Shown in pieces: positions 45,380-52,674 of a stretch of DNA of 62,141 bases. The notes under the pieces are model-generated. The model searched no databases and had not been told where the DNA came from. It saw nothing but the letters and a program-made list of their open reading frames with translations. This DNA comes from Bacteroidota bacterium. GTDB lineage: Bacteria > Bacteroidota > Bacteroidia > Bacteroidales > F082. A program made the position numbers and the translations under genes. The DNA lies in contig JAERTF010000148.1 in assembly GCA_016845105.1 (NCBI GenBank), positions 1 through 62,141 of the forward strand, given 5' to 3'. Position 1 is the first letter of the stretch; each line of letters starts with the position of its first letter.

Positions 45380-46843
45380 ATGACAAATAAAAAAGATCTT
45401 AATGGTAGTTTTGAAGATTCGTTAAATGATTGGGCAAGGCAAGAGATGGTTGCCAACGAATTTATTAGTGTTCTATCAAAACTATTTTACAACAAGTCAA
45501 TTGAATTGGTGCTTTTTCGAAGCCAATTAATTGACAGAAGCGCTAGCTTAATTTTATATAGGCATTCATATGCTGAAAATATTATCAATAAACAATTGAG
45601 TATTAAAGACTCACTAAAACTAGCAAAAGCTATTCTACATTGCAGCGTTAAGCCCTCAAAAATTGATATTGGAAAGCTTAATGGTGAATGGGTTGAAGAA
45701 AAAAAGAATTTCGTTGATGCTGAGGATTTTATAAAAATCAAACTCAAAAAATTCATCGGTCATGAAACAAAACTAAAACAACCTGTGGATGTTGTATTAT
45801 ACGGTTTTGGGAGAATTGGGCGGTTATTAGCGCGAGAATTAATTATCCAGGGAAATGGTCATCAGCTTAGAGTTAGAGCCATTGTAACAAGGGGTAATAG
45901 TGATGATCAAATAGCTAAAAGAGCTTCCTTATTACGTCATGATTCAGTTCATGGTCCGTTTCGAGGAATTGCTATAGAAAACTATGATGATAAAACTATC
46001 TACATAAACGGTCATAAAGTATTGATGCTTGCTGCAAATAGTCCCGAAGAAATTGATTATACGGAATATGGAATTAATAACGCGGTCCTAATAGATAATA
46101 CAGGTATATACAGAGATAGAGAAGGATTAAGTAGACACCTAAAAGCAAAAGGAATTGATAAAGTGTTACTAACAGCACCTGGCAAAGGAGATATACCAAA
46201 TATTGTTTTTGGAGTTAATGACAAAGAAGTTGATTATAAAAAGGAAAATGTATTATCAGCAGCTTCATGTACAACAAATGCTGCTGCTCCAGTACTAGCA
46301 GTTCTTGAAAAAGAATATGGCGTTGTGCAAGGCCACCTAGAAACTGTTCATTCCTATACCAATGATCAAAATCTGCTTGACAATATGCATTCCAAAACCA
46401 GACGAGGCAGATCGGCACCACTTAACCTGGTAATTACTGAAACAGGAGCTGCTAAAGCAGTAACGAAGATTATTCCCAGCTTACAAGGTAAATTAACCGG
46501 AAACGCTATCCGTGTTCCTACCCCCAATGTTTCATTGGTTGTCCTTAAATTAACTCTAGGTAAAGAAACAAGTAAAGAAGAGATAAATGAGTTAATGCGT
46601 CAAACGTCACTTTCTGGAGATTTGGTTGCACAGATTAAGTACTCAACATCTGCAGATGCTGTATCTTCTGATTTTATGAGCGAACCTTCAACTTCAGTTT
46701 TTGATAGTAATGCAACAATCGTATCACCCAATAAAAAAGGTCTTGTATCCTATATATGGTATGATAATGAGTTTGGATATACCCTTCAAGTTATTCGTGT
46801 AGCAAAGAATATGGCTGGAGTAAAACGACCAACATATTACTAG
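45380..46843 (+). CDS. Glyceraldehyde-3-phosphate dehydrogenase, long form
   Basis: A 487-residue NAD(P)-dependent GAPDH. Residues 1-130 are an extra helical domain (FEDSLNDWARQEMVANEFIS; KDSLKLAKAILHCSVKPSKI) not found in the usual 335-residue enzyme. The Rossmann motif YGFGRIGRLLAREL is at 141-154 and the catalytic Cys297 is in SAASCTTNAAAPVL. HSYTNDQNLLDNMHSKTRRG and WYDNEFGYTLQVIRVA are standard. Long forms of this kind occur in Bacteroidota alongside a short glycolytic enzyme, so this one may serve a distinct or gluconeogenic role. A terminator follows at 46875-46921. Confidence 0.92.
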   Translation: MTNKKDLNGSFEDSLNDWARQEMVANEFISVLSKLFYNKSIELVLFRSQLIDRSASLILYRHSYAENIINKQLSIKDSLKLAKAILHCSVKPSKIDIGKLNGEWVEEKKNFVDAEDFIKIKLKKFIGHETKLKQPVDVVLYGFGRIGRLLARELIIQGNGHQLRVRAIVTRGNSDDQIAKRASLLRHDSVHGPFRGIAIENYDDKTIYINGHKVLMLAANSPEEIDYTEYGINNAVLIDNTGIYRDREGLSRHLKAKGIDKVLLTAPGKGDIPNIVFGVNDKEVDYKKENVLSAASCTTNAAAPVLAVLEKEYGVVQGHLETVHSYTNDQNLLDNMHSKTRRGRSAPLNLVITETGAAKAVTKIIPSLQGKLTGNAIRVPTPNVSLVVLKLTLGKETSKEEINELMRQTSLSGDLVAQIKYSTSADAVSSDFMSEPSTSVFDSNATIVSPNKKGLVSYIWYDNEFGYTLQVIRVAKNMAGVKRPTYY

Positions 46844-46874
46844 AAAATTTATTTTTTAAGTAACAATCAATTTT

Positions 46875-46921
46875 ACAGAAACCAGAGCTTTTCTAATATC
46901 GCTTTGGTTTCTGTTTTTTTA
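46875..46921 (+). terminator. Intrinsic terminator after gap
   Basis: ACAGAAACCA (46875-46884) and TGGTTTCTGT (46905-46914) pair perfectly, with an added inner AGC/GCT pairing, followed by a run of T residues. Confidence 0.9.
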
Positions 46922-47213
46922 TTTTGAAATAAGCAATTCAAGTAAATGACCATTCTGAGTTAATATGACAAAGAGGCAAAAAAGTTTATAAATGTTTATT
47001 ATAAGGTGTTCCTACTGATAGACCGGGCAAAAAAACGCCCTTAATACTAACCATTGGTATGTGAAAAACTTTAAAGATTAAATCTAAAAAACATATCATC
47101 GATTATTATATTTGCATTTTCGCATATTTACTGACAAAGCTGTCTTAATATAATGATAAACAAAGTAATAAAGATTACTTTTGTAAATAATTGAATGGTT
47201 AAATAAGAAACTA
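46922..47213. other. Intergenic region between gap terminator and pyrG
   Basis: About 290 nt without a gene. It holds a small GC hairpin (GGGC, loop of A residues, GCCC at 47025-47040), short palindromes (ACCATTGGT; AGATTAAATCT), and two -7-like boxes on the plus strand: TATATTTG at 47107-47114 and TACTTTTG at 47176-47183. No tRNA or known riboswitch could be recognised. Confidence 0.5.
47176..47183 (+). promoter_or_regulatory. Putative -7 element for pyrG
   Basis: TACTTTTG followed by T matches the consensus 31 nt before the pyrG ATG. A second candidate, TATATTTG, lies at 47107-47114. Neither has a TTG at -33. Confidence 0.4.
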
Positions 47214-48827
47214 ATGAAGAAAAATGTAAAGTATATTTTTGTAACCGGAGGAGTTTCCTCTTCACTTGGTAAAGGAATAATTTCTGCTTCATTGGCAAAA
47301 CTCCTACAGGGTCGCGGTTTTTCAGTAACCATTCAGAAGCTTGATCCATATATAAATATTGATCCTGGCACATTAAATCCATACGAACATGGCGAGTGTT
47401 ATGTAACTGATGATGGTGCAGAAACAGACCTCGATTTGGGTCATTACGAGAGATTTTCTAATACTCCTACTTCACAAGCAAATAATGTAACAACAGGTCG
47501 GATTTATCAAAATGTAATTAGCAAGGAAAGAAAAGGGGAGTATTTAGGAACTACTGTCCAGGTGGTTCCACATATAACTGACGAAATAAAAAGAAGTGTT
47601 CAAATTCTTGGTCATACAAATAAATATGATTTTGTAATTACTGAAATTGGTGGTACTGTAGGTGATATTGAATCATTTCCATTTATTGAAACAGTAAGAC
47701 AAATGAAATGGGAAATGGGACACGATTGTGCCGTTATCCATCTTACCCTGGTTCCATTTCTAAGAGCTGCCGGAGAACTAAAAACAAAGCCAACACAGCA
47801 TTCGGTTAAAACAATGTTAGAACAAGGAGTTCAGCCTGACATTATAGTTTGTAGAACCGAACATAGTCTTAATGAAGGAATAAAGCGTAAAATTGCACAG
47901 TTCTGCAATGTTTCTCCAACTTCAGTTATTGAATCAATTGATGCAGATACAATTTATGATGTGCCATTACTAATGCGTGATGAAAAGCTAGATATAGAAG
48001 TATTAAAGGTTACCAATACGCCAATTCCTGAGCAACTAGATTTAACAAATTGGGAGAGGTTTGTAAAACAACTAAAGAACCCAATAGGCACCGTAAATAT
48101 TGGTCTAATTGGCAAATATGTTGAACTAAAAGATGCATACAAATCTATAAATGAAGCACTTGTCCATGGCGGAACAGAGAACGAGTATAAGGTTAAAATC
48201 ATAAGTTTACAATCGGAGAAAATTGATTCCTCTAATGTTGACTCAAAAATGGAAGGCCTTGATGGAATACTAGTTGCTCCTGGCTTTGGTGGTAGAGGTA
48301 TTGAAGGAAAAATAGAGGCAGTAAGATATGCAAGGGAAAACAATATTCCATTCCTTGGAATATGTTTAGGGATGCAATGTGCAGCAATCGAATTCTCAAG
48401 AAATATATTGGGCTTGAAAGATGCTCATACTACTGAAATAGATAAGGACACTCCTAACCCGGTTATCAACCTTATGGAGGAACAAAAAGAGGTGAAAAAT
48501 CTAGGAGGTAGTATGCGACTAGGTTTATATGACTGCCATATTGAAAATGACACACTCACTTACAAGGAATATAAAAAGAAAGATATACAGGAAAGACACC
48601 GTCATCGCTATGAATTCAATAATGATTATCGATCACGATTTACTGACAATGGAATGTCAATTGCCGGGGTAAATCCTTCAAAAGATTTAGTTGAAATAAT
48701 TGAACTTAAAGGTCATCCATGGTTTATTGGAGTACAATTCCATCCTGAATACAAGAGTACTGTAAAAGCACCACATCCATTATTTACAGGATTTGTAAAA
48801 GCTGCTATATCACACAGCAAAGGTTAA
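47214..48827 (+). CDS. pyrG: CTP synthase
   Basis: A 537-residue enzyme forming CTP from UTP, ATP and glutamine. The synthase domain starts KYIFVTGGVSSSLGKGIISA, includes QKLDPYINIDPGTLNPYEHG, and has the typical ligand loop EIGGTVGDIESFPFIE. The glutamine amidotransferase domain (from about 290) carries nucleophile Cys in FLGICLGMQCAA and the His-Glu pair in VQFHPEYKST. Length matches E. coli PyrG (545). In many Bacteroidota pyrG is followed directly by yidC. Here an opposite-strand SPFH operon lies between them. Confidence 0.97.
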   Translation: MKKNVKYIFVTGGVSSSLGKGIISASLAKLLQGRGFSVTIQKLDPYINIDPGTLNPYEHGECYVTDDGAETDLDLGHYERFSNTPTSQANNVTTGRIYQNVISKERKGEYLGTTVQVVPHITDEIKRSVQILGHTNKYDFVITEIGGTVGDIESFPFIETVRQMKWEMGHDCAVIHLTLVPFLRAAGELKTKPTQHSVKTMLEQGVQPDIIVCRTEHSLNEGIKRKIAQFCNVSPTSVIESIDADTIYDVPLLMRDEKLDIEVLKVTNTPIPEQLDLTNWERFVKQLKNPIGTVNIGLIGKYVELKDAYKSINEALVHGGTENEYKVKIISLQSEKIDSSNVDSKMEGLDGILVAPGFGGRGIEGKIEAVRYARENNIPFLGICLGMQCAAIEFSRNILGLKDAHTTEIDKDTPNPVINLMEEQKEVKNLGGSMRLGLYDCHIENDTLTYKEYKKKDIQERHRHRYEFNNDYRSRFTDNGMSIAGVNPSKDLVEIIELKGHPWFIGVQFHPEYKSTVKAPHPLFTGFVKAAISHSKG

Positions 48828-48836
48828 TAACAACTG

Positions 48837-49007
48837 TTATTCTGTTGCAGTTTTAGGCTTTTTACGTCTACCCGCTTTTTGCAAGGCATTGTTTAATATC
48901 CATTCTATTTGTCCATTCGTACTACGAAACTCATCTTGAGCCCATTTTTCAAGTGATTCCAACATCTCAGGTTGGACTCGCAATACAAATGCCTTCTTCT
49001 TTCCCAT
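48837..49007 (-). CDS. Arc-like ribbon-helix-helix protein
   Basis: A 56-residue protein (MGKKKAFVLRVQPEMLESLE, ending KPKTATE). The beta-strand KAFVLRVQP, helix EMLESLEKWAQDEF and helix GQIEWILNNALQKAG fit the Arc/MetJ ribbon-helix-helix fold, which dimerises and inserts the strand into the major groove. The tail is basic (GRRKKPKTATE). It starts 1 nt after the stop of the PH-like membrane gene, so the two are translationally linked and part of the SPFH operon. It may repress that operon through palindromes at 49570-49603 or 50488-50530. An antitoxin role is possible, but no toxin gene is seen. Confidence 0.85.
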   Translation of the reverse strand: MGKKKAFVLRVQPEMLESLEKWAQDEFRSTNGQIEWILNNALQKAGRRKKPKTATE

Positions 49008-49008
49008 T

Positions 49009-49539
49009 TCAATTATTCTCCATCATTTTTTTCATAGCTCGTAGTAGAGCATTTTGGCGTTGTGTACCTATTAATACTTTCTTACCACTTATTAAATTAA
49101 GTTGTAATCCGATATTTCCATGAACATTGTATGCTTTACCTACTTTCTTTTTCCCTTGTTTTACTCCCCAGCCACCATATTCTTTAATCGGTTTGTACTT
49201 CCGAATCTCAAATCTTTCAATTTCATCTGGCTTATAAATAATTGCTTTCTGTAAAATTGGTTTAAAGGTTATTCGTATATCCTTTTTGGTGATTATTGTA
49301 ACCAACTTCGATCCAAATAGAAAAAACCCTGAAACAAGTAGTACCGCCAATACAAGTGAAGCAGATAATATTAGCCCCTTGTCTGTTAGTGGCTTATCAC
49401 CAACTGGTTCATTCAATATAAATTGAGAATAAAAGGCATAAATAAAGAACACAATTGTGCCCAAATAAATAACTCCCATACTTAGATAGAGTGGCATGGA
49501 ACCAAACTTTTGAACCTCTTTAAATATTACCTTTTCCAT
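49009..49539 (-). CDS. Two-helix membrane protein with PH-like (DUF6141-type) region
   Basis: A 176-residue protein starting at ATG 49537-49539 (MEKVIFKEVQKFGSMPLYLS). An upstream in-frame start at 49596 would put the perfect inverted repeat 49570-49603 in the coding region and is disfavoured. Two membrane helices lie at about 17-37 and 56-80. The C-terminal half has ITKKDIRITFKPIL, YGGWGVKQGKKKVGKAYNV and HGNIGLQLNLISGKKVLIG, a pattern I associate with small bacterial PH-like/DUF6141 domains, with TQRQNALLRAMKKMMENN at the end. It sits between the SPFH gene and the RHH gene, and probably forms a membrane complex with the SPFH protein. Function unknown. Confidence 0.65.
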   Translation of the reverse strand: MEKVIFKEVQKFGSMPLYLSMGVIYLGTIVFFIYAFYSQFILNEPVGDKPLTDKGLILSASLVLAVLLVSGFFLFGSKLVTIITKKDIRITFKPILQKAIIYKPDEIERFEIRKYKPIKEYGGWGVKQGKKKVGKAYNVHGNIGLQLNLISGKKVLIGTQRQNALLRAMKKMMENN

Positions 49540-49569
49540 GGTTATTATTCTCAAATACATGGTTAACTC

Positions 49570-49603
49570 CACCATATTGTAATCACAGTTGTACAATATG
49601 GTG
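49570..49603. repeat. Perfect 12-bp inverted repeat inside the SPFH operon
   Basis: CACCATATTGTA (49570-49581) and TACAATATGGTG (49592-49603) are perfect inverted copies with a 10-nt spacer. The repeat lies between the SPFH stop (49617) and the chosen start of the PH-like gene (49539). It is either an operator or an mRNA hairpin. No T-run follows on the minus strand. Confidence 0.7.
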
Positions 49604-49616
49604 AAGTTTATTTATA

Positions 49617-50471
49617 CTATGAATATAATGATCCAGTATTTACTACCGGAGCAACATCTTTATCTGATGTTAGTACAACCATCAGGTTGCTTACCATACT
49701 TGCTTTTTTCTCTTCATCAAGTTCAATAATATCTTTTTCCGAAAGTGCTTCCAAAGCCATTTCAACCATACTAACTGCTCCTTCAACAATCTTGTATCTG
49801 GCTGCAACTATTGCTGTAGCTTGTTGACGTTTAAGCATGGCCCCTGCGATTTCTTGTGCATAAGCTATGTAATTAATTCTGGCTTCTATAACCTGTATTC
49901 CAGCTATTGACAGCCTCTTTGTTATCTCATCTTCAAGCATCTGATTTACAGCCTCGCCACCTCCACGCAATGTAATATTGGCATCTTCATCTTCAAAATT
50001 ATCATATGAATAATGCCCCGCAAGTTTTCTAATTGCAGCTTCGCTTTGTATATCAACAAAGTGTACATAATCATCCACATCAAAAGCTGCTTTATAAGTA
50101 TTATCAACTTTCCAAACCATTACTACTCCAATCATAACAGGATTACCAATCTTGTCATTAACTTTAATGGGTTCACTATCCAAATTTCGAGCACGCAATG
50201 AAATTCGCTTTCTGGTAAAGAATGGATTTACCCACATAAACCCATTTTTCTTAACAGTTCCCTTATAAGCTCCAAAAAGGACCATTACTTTTGACTCATT
50301 TGGATTTACTGTCACAAGTCCTGCCATTCCAAAAACTCCCAATAGCAGAAAAACAACTGTCCAGATCATTTTCATAAAAATAATAGCAAGCACGGGTAAT
50401 ACTATTAGTAATATTATTATCAATAGTGCAAGATAACCCGACATTGGTGTGAATTCTGATTCCTTTTTCAT
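49617..50471 (-). CDS. SPFH/band-7 domain membrane protein
   Basis: A 284-residue SPFH (stomatin/prohibitin/flotillin) protein. Two or three hydrophobic segments lie in the first 55 residues (YLALLIIILLIVLPVLAIIF; IWTVVFLLLGVFGMAGLVTV). The SPFH domain follows with VNPNESKVMVLFGAYKGTVK, FFTRKRISLRARNLDSEPIK, WKVDNTYKAAFDVDDYVHFV and an alpha-helical tail rich in Ala, Glu and Gln (EIAGAMLKRQQATAIVAARY). Such proteins oligomerise into membrane cages or scaffolds and often control membrane proteases. It is the first gene of a three-gene operon with a PH-like membrane protein and an RHH regulator, with a near-consensus promoter at 50513-50543. Confidence 0.88.
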   Translation of the reverse strand: MKKESEFTPMSGYLALLIIILLIVLPVLAIIFMKMIWTVVFLLLGVFGMAGLVTVNPNESKVMVLFGAYKGTVKKNGFMWVNPFFTRKRISLRARNLDSEPIKVNDKIGNPVMIGVVMVWKVDNTYKAAFDVDDYVHFVDIQSEAAIRKLAGHYSYDNFEDEDANITLRGGGEAVNQMLEDEITKRLSIAGIQVIEARINYIAYAQEIAGAMLKRQQATAIVAARYKIVEGAVSMVEMALEALSEKDIIELDEEKKASMVSNLMVVLTSDKDVAPVVNTGSLYS

Positions 50472-50487
50472 TGTAGTATATTTTATA

Positions 50488-50530
50488 TTAATATGATATT
50501 ATTTTGATATCACAAATGTATATCATTTAA
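50488..50530. promoter_or_regulatory. Palindromic operator-like site at the SPFH promoter
   Basis: TTAATATGATAT (50488-50499) and ATATCATTTAA (50520-50530) are imperfect inverted arms around a central TGATATCA palindrome (50505-50512). The site covers the predicted transcription start near 50506 and overlaps the -7 box, as expected for a repressor site, perhaps for the RHH protein of the same operon. Confidence 0.5.
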
Positions 50531-50543
50531 TCTCTCATGTCAA
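50513..50543 (-). promoter_or_regulatory. Promoter for the SPFH operon (TTG-N20-TACATTTG)
   Basis: Minus-strand TTG (50541-50543) and TACATTTG followed by T (50513-50520) are 20 nt apart, close to consensus. The leader to ATG 50471 would be about 35 nt. Confidence 0.65.
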
Positions 50544-50658
50544 GTGTTTTTCAATATTTTTTTCAATGCATCAATATAAATTCTTGCAGGCAAGACAATT
50601 TGACCAATTTAAACACCTATAAACGTATCACTTACACCATTCAGTATGTGGCATGTTA

Positions 50659-50692
50659 TTTGTCAATCATTTAAGAATTCTGAATATATTTG
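50659..50692 (+). promoter_or_regulatory. Possible yidC promoter (TTTG-N22-TATATTTG)
   Basis: TTTG at 50659-50662 and TATATTTG followed by C at 50685-50692. The 22-nt spacing is longer than ideal. The start site would be near 50699, 46 nt before ATG 50745. Confidence 0.45.
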
Positions 50693-50744
50693 CAAACTTA
50701 TTTCCCACATATCGGAAATTGAAATAAAATGAAAACAAAATCCC

Positions 50745-52649
50745 ATGAATAAAAACTCAATTATTGGTTTTATCCTTATAGCGGGAATAATGATTGGTTA
50801 TACTTATTGGATGTCTCCATCAGAGGATGAAATAGCAAGACAACAATTCGTAGCTGACTCAATTGCACGTGTAAATCAGCAAAAAGCTGCTGAATTGGCC
50901 AAAGTTACCAAGGAATTAGAAGAAGCTCAACAAGTTGAAGAAAGTGTTAGTCTAGTTACAGAAACACAGTCAGAAAATTTCGATGAGTTAAAAAACAAGT
51001 ATGATCTGTTTGCCAATTCTGCCATTGGTGATGAACAACTTTACGTAATAGAAAATGACCTTATAAAACTCGAAATAAGCAACAAAGGTGGTGGGATTAA
51101 AACAGTTGAATTAAAAGACTATCAAACATTTGATTCTCTCCCTGTTATATTGCTAAACCCCGAAACCTCCAAATTCGGTCTATCATTTTTCTCAAACAAT
51201 AGGATTATCAATACTGAAGATTTCTATTTTACACCAAGCGAAAACATATCATCACATACAACAGTATCAGGCTCAAATTCAATTAGTTTTAGCATGCGTT
51301 TGTATACTGGAACAGAAGAAGGAATTGTAAACACAAATAGTTACATCGAGTATTTATATACAGTTAGTGGTGATAATTACATGTTCGATTTTACCATTAA
51401 TATTGTAGGTATGGATGGTGTAATATCATCAAATTCGAGCTTTGTTGACCTTAACTGGGCCGCAGATGTAAGGCAGCAGGAAAAAACCATCGACCAATTT
51501 AATGGCTCAACAATATACTATAAGTATTATCAGGATGAGGTTGATTACTTATCGGAAACAGATGATGATGAAGAGCAAATATCAACCAAATTAAAATGGG
51601 TATCCTTTAAACAACGATTCTTTTCATCATCACTAATTGCAAAAACATCCTTTGAGAGTGGAAAGATTAAGGTGTTTGAAAAAGAAAATCCAGGATCTGA
51701 CAGATACCTAAAATCGATGGAAGCAGACTTTGAATTACCCATTAATTTAAAAGGTAGCACGAGTATTCCATTATCTTTTTACTTTGGACCAAATAAATTT
51801 TACACACTTAAAGCTTACGATTTAGACCTTGAACGTCAAATTCCAATTGGTTGGGGATTCTTTTTATTAGCATGGATTAACGAGTTTATAGTAATCCCTA
51901 CTTTCGACTGGTTGGGTGGATATGGTTGGAATTATGGTATTGTAATATTGGTACTAACGCTAATGTTAAAAACACTACTATTTCCAATTGCTTATAAGAC
52001 CTATTATTCATCAGCAAAGATGAGGGTTTTGAAACCGGAAATTGATGAGTTGTCAAAAAAATTCCCTAAAAAGGAAGATGCAATGAAGAAACAGCAGGCG
52101 GTTATGTCACTATATAAAAAGGCTGGTGCTAACCCGGCTGCAGGTTGCGTCCCAATGCTACTTCAAATGCCCATTCTTTTTGCAATGTTTAGGTTCTTTC
52201 CTGCTTCCATTGAGCTTCGTCAGCAACCTTTTTTGTGGGCACATGATTTATCAAGTTACGACTCAATAGCTACCCTTCCTTTTAATATTCCATATTATGG
52301 TGATCACGTAAGTTTATTTACATTATTAATGACCGTATCAACTATATTATATACATACATGAATAATCAAATGATGTCGGGCCAAACACAACAAATGCCT
52401 GGTATGAAAACTATGATGTACATAATGCCAGTTATGTTCCTTGGTATATTTAATGGGTATGCATCAGGCTTGAGTTATTATTATTTCCTAGCAAACGTAA
52501 TTACATTTGGTCAAATGTTTGTATTCAGATATGCAATAAACGAAGATAAATTACGAGCTAAGATTGAACTTAACAAGAAAAAACCAGCCAAAAAGAAGTC
52601 GGCTTTCCAGAAAAGGTTAGAAGAAGCAGCTAAGCAAAAGCGCAAATAA
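50745..52649 (+). CDS. yidC: Membrane protein insertase YidC
   Basis: A 634-residue insertase that places helices into the inner membrane alone or with Sec. It has an N-terminal helix (about 3-20), a periplasmic beta-sandwich of the Gram-negative type (about 90-350), and a five-helix core from about 385. Core motifs are GWNYGIVILVLTLMLKTLLF, YKKAGANPAAGCVPMLLQMP and FMNGY-like FLGIFNGYASGLSYYYFLAN. The tail is highly basic (KKPAKKKSAFQKRLEEAAKQ), as in ribosome-binding YidC tails of Bacteroidota. It is followed at 25 nt by a TonB-dependent receptor gene on the same strand. Confidence 0.96.
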   Translation: MNKNSIIGFILIAGIMIGYTYWMSPSEDEIARQQFVADSIARVNQQKAAELAKVTKELEEAQQVEESVSLVTETQSENFDELKNKYDLFANSAIGDEQLYVIENDLIKLEISNKGGGIKTVELKDYQTFDSLPVILLNPETSKFGLSFFSNNRIINTEDFYFTPSENISSHTTVSGSNSISFSMRLYTGTEEGIVNTNSYIEYLYTVSGDNYMFDFTINIVGMDGVISSNSSFVDLNWAADVRQQEKTIDQFNGSTIYYKYYQDEVDYLSETDDDEEQISTKLKWVSFKQRFFSSSLIAKTSFESGKIKVFEKENPGSDRYLKSMEADFELPINLKGSTSIPLSFYFGPNKFYTLKAYDLDLERQIPIGWGFFLLAWINEFIVIPTFDWLGGYGWNYGIVILVLTLMLKTLLFPIAYKTYYSSAKMRVLKPEIDELSKKFPKKEDAMKKQQAVMSLYKKAGANPAAGCVPMLLQMPILFAMFRFFPASIELRQQPFLWAHDLSSYDSIATLPFNIPYYGDHVSLFTLLMTVSTILYTYMNNQMMSGQTQQMPGMKTMMYIMPVMFLGIFNGYASGLSYYYFLANVITFGQMFVFRYAINEDKLRAKIELNKKKPAKKKSAFQKRLEEAAKQKRK

Positions 52650-52674
52650 CTAGACACACTATACTGTTGAAATA

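Noticed and set aside
46922-47213. tRNA or 6S RNA in the gap-pyrG interval
   Set aside because: No cloverleaf or long central-bubble stem can be drawn by eye.
47954-48343. 129-codon minus-strand open frame
   Set aside because: Antisense to pyrG with composition typical of a shadow frame (Ser and Phe rich).
48837-49007. RHH protein as an antitoxin of a toxin-antitoxin pair
   Set aside because: No toxin-like gene is adjacent. The neighbour is a membrane protein with a PH-like domain, so a simple regulator is more likely.
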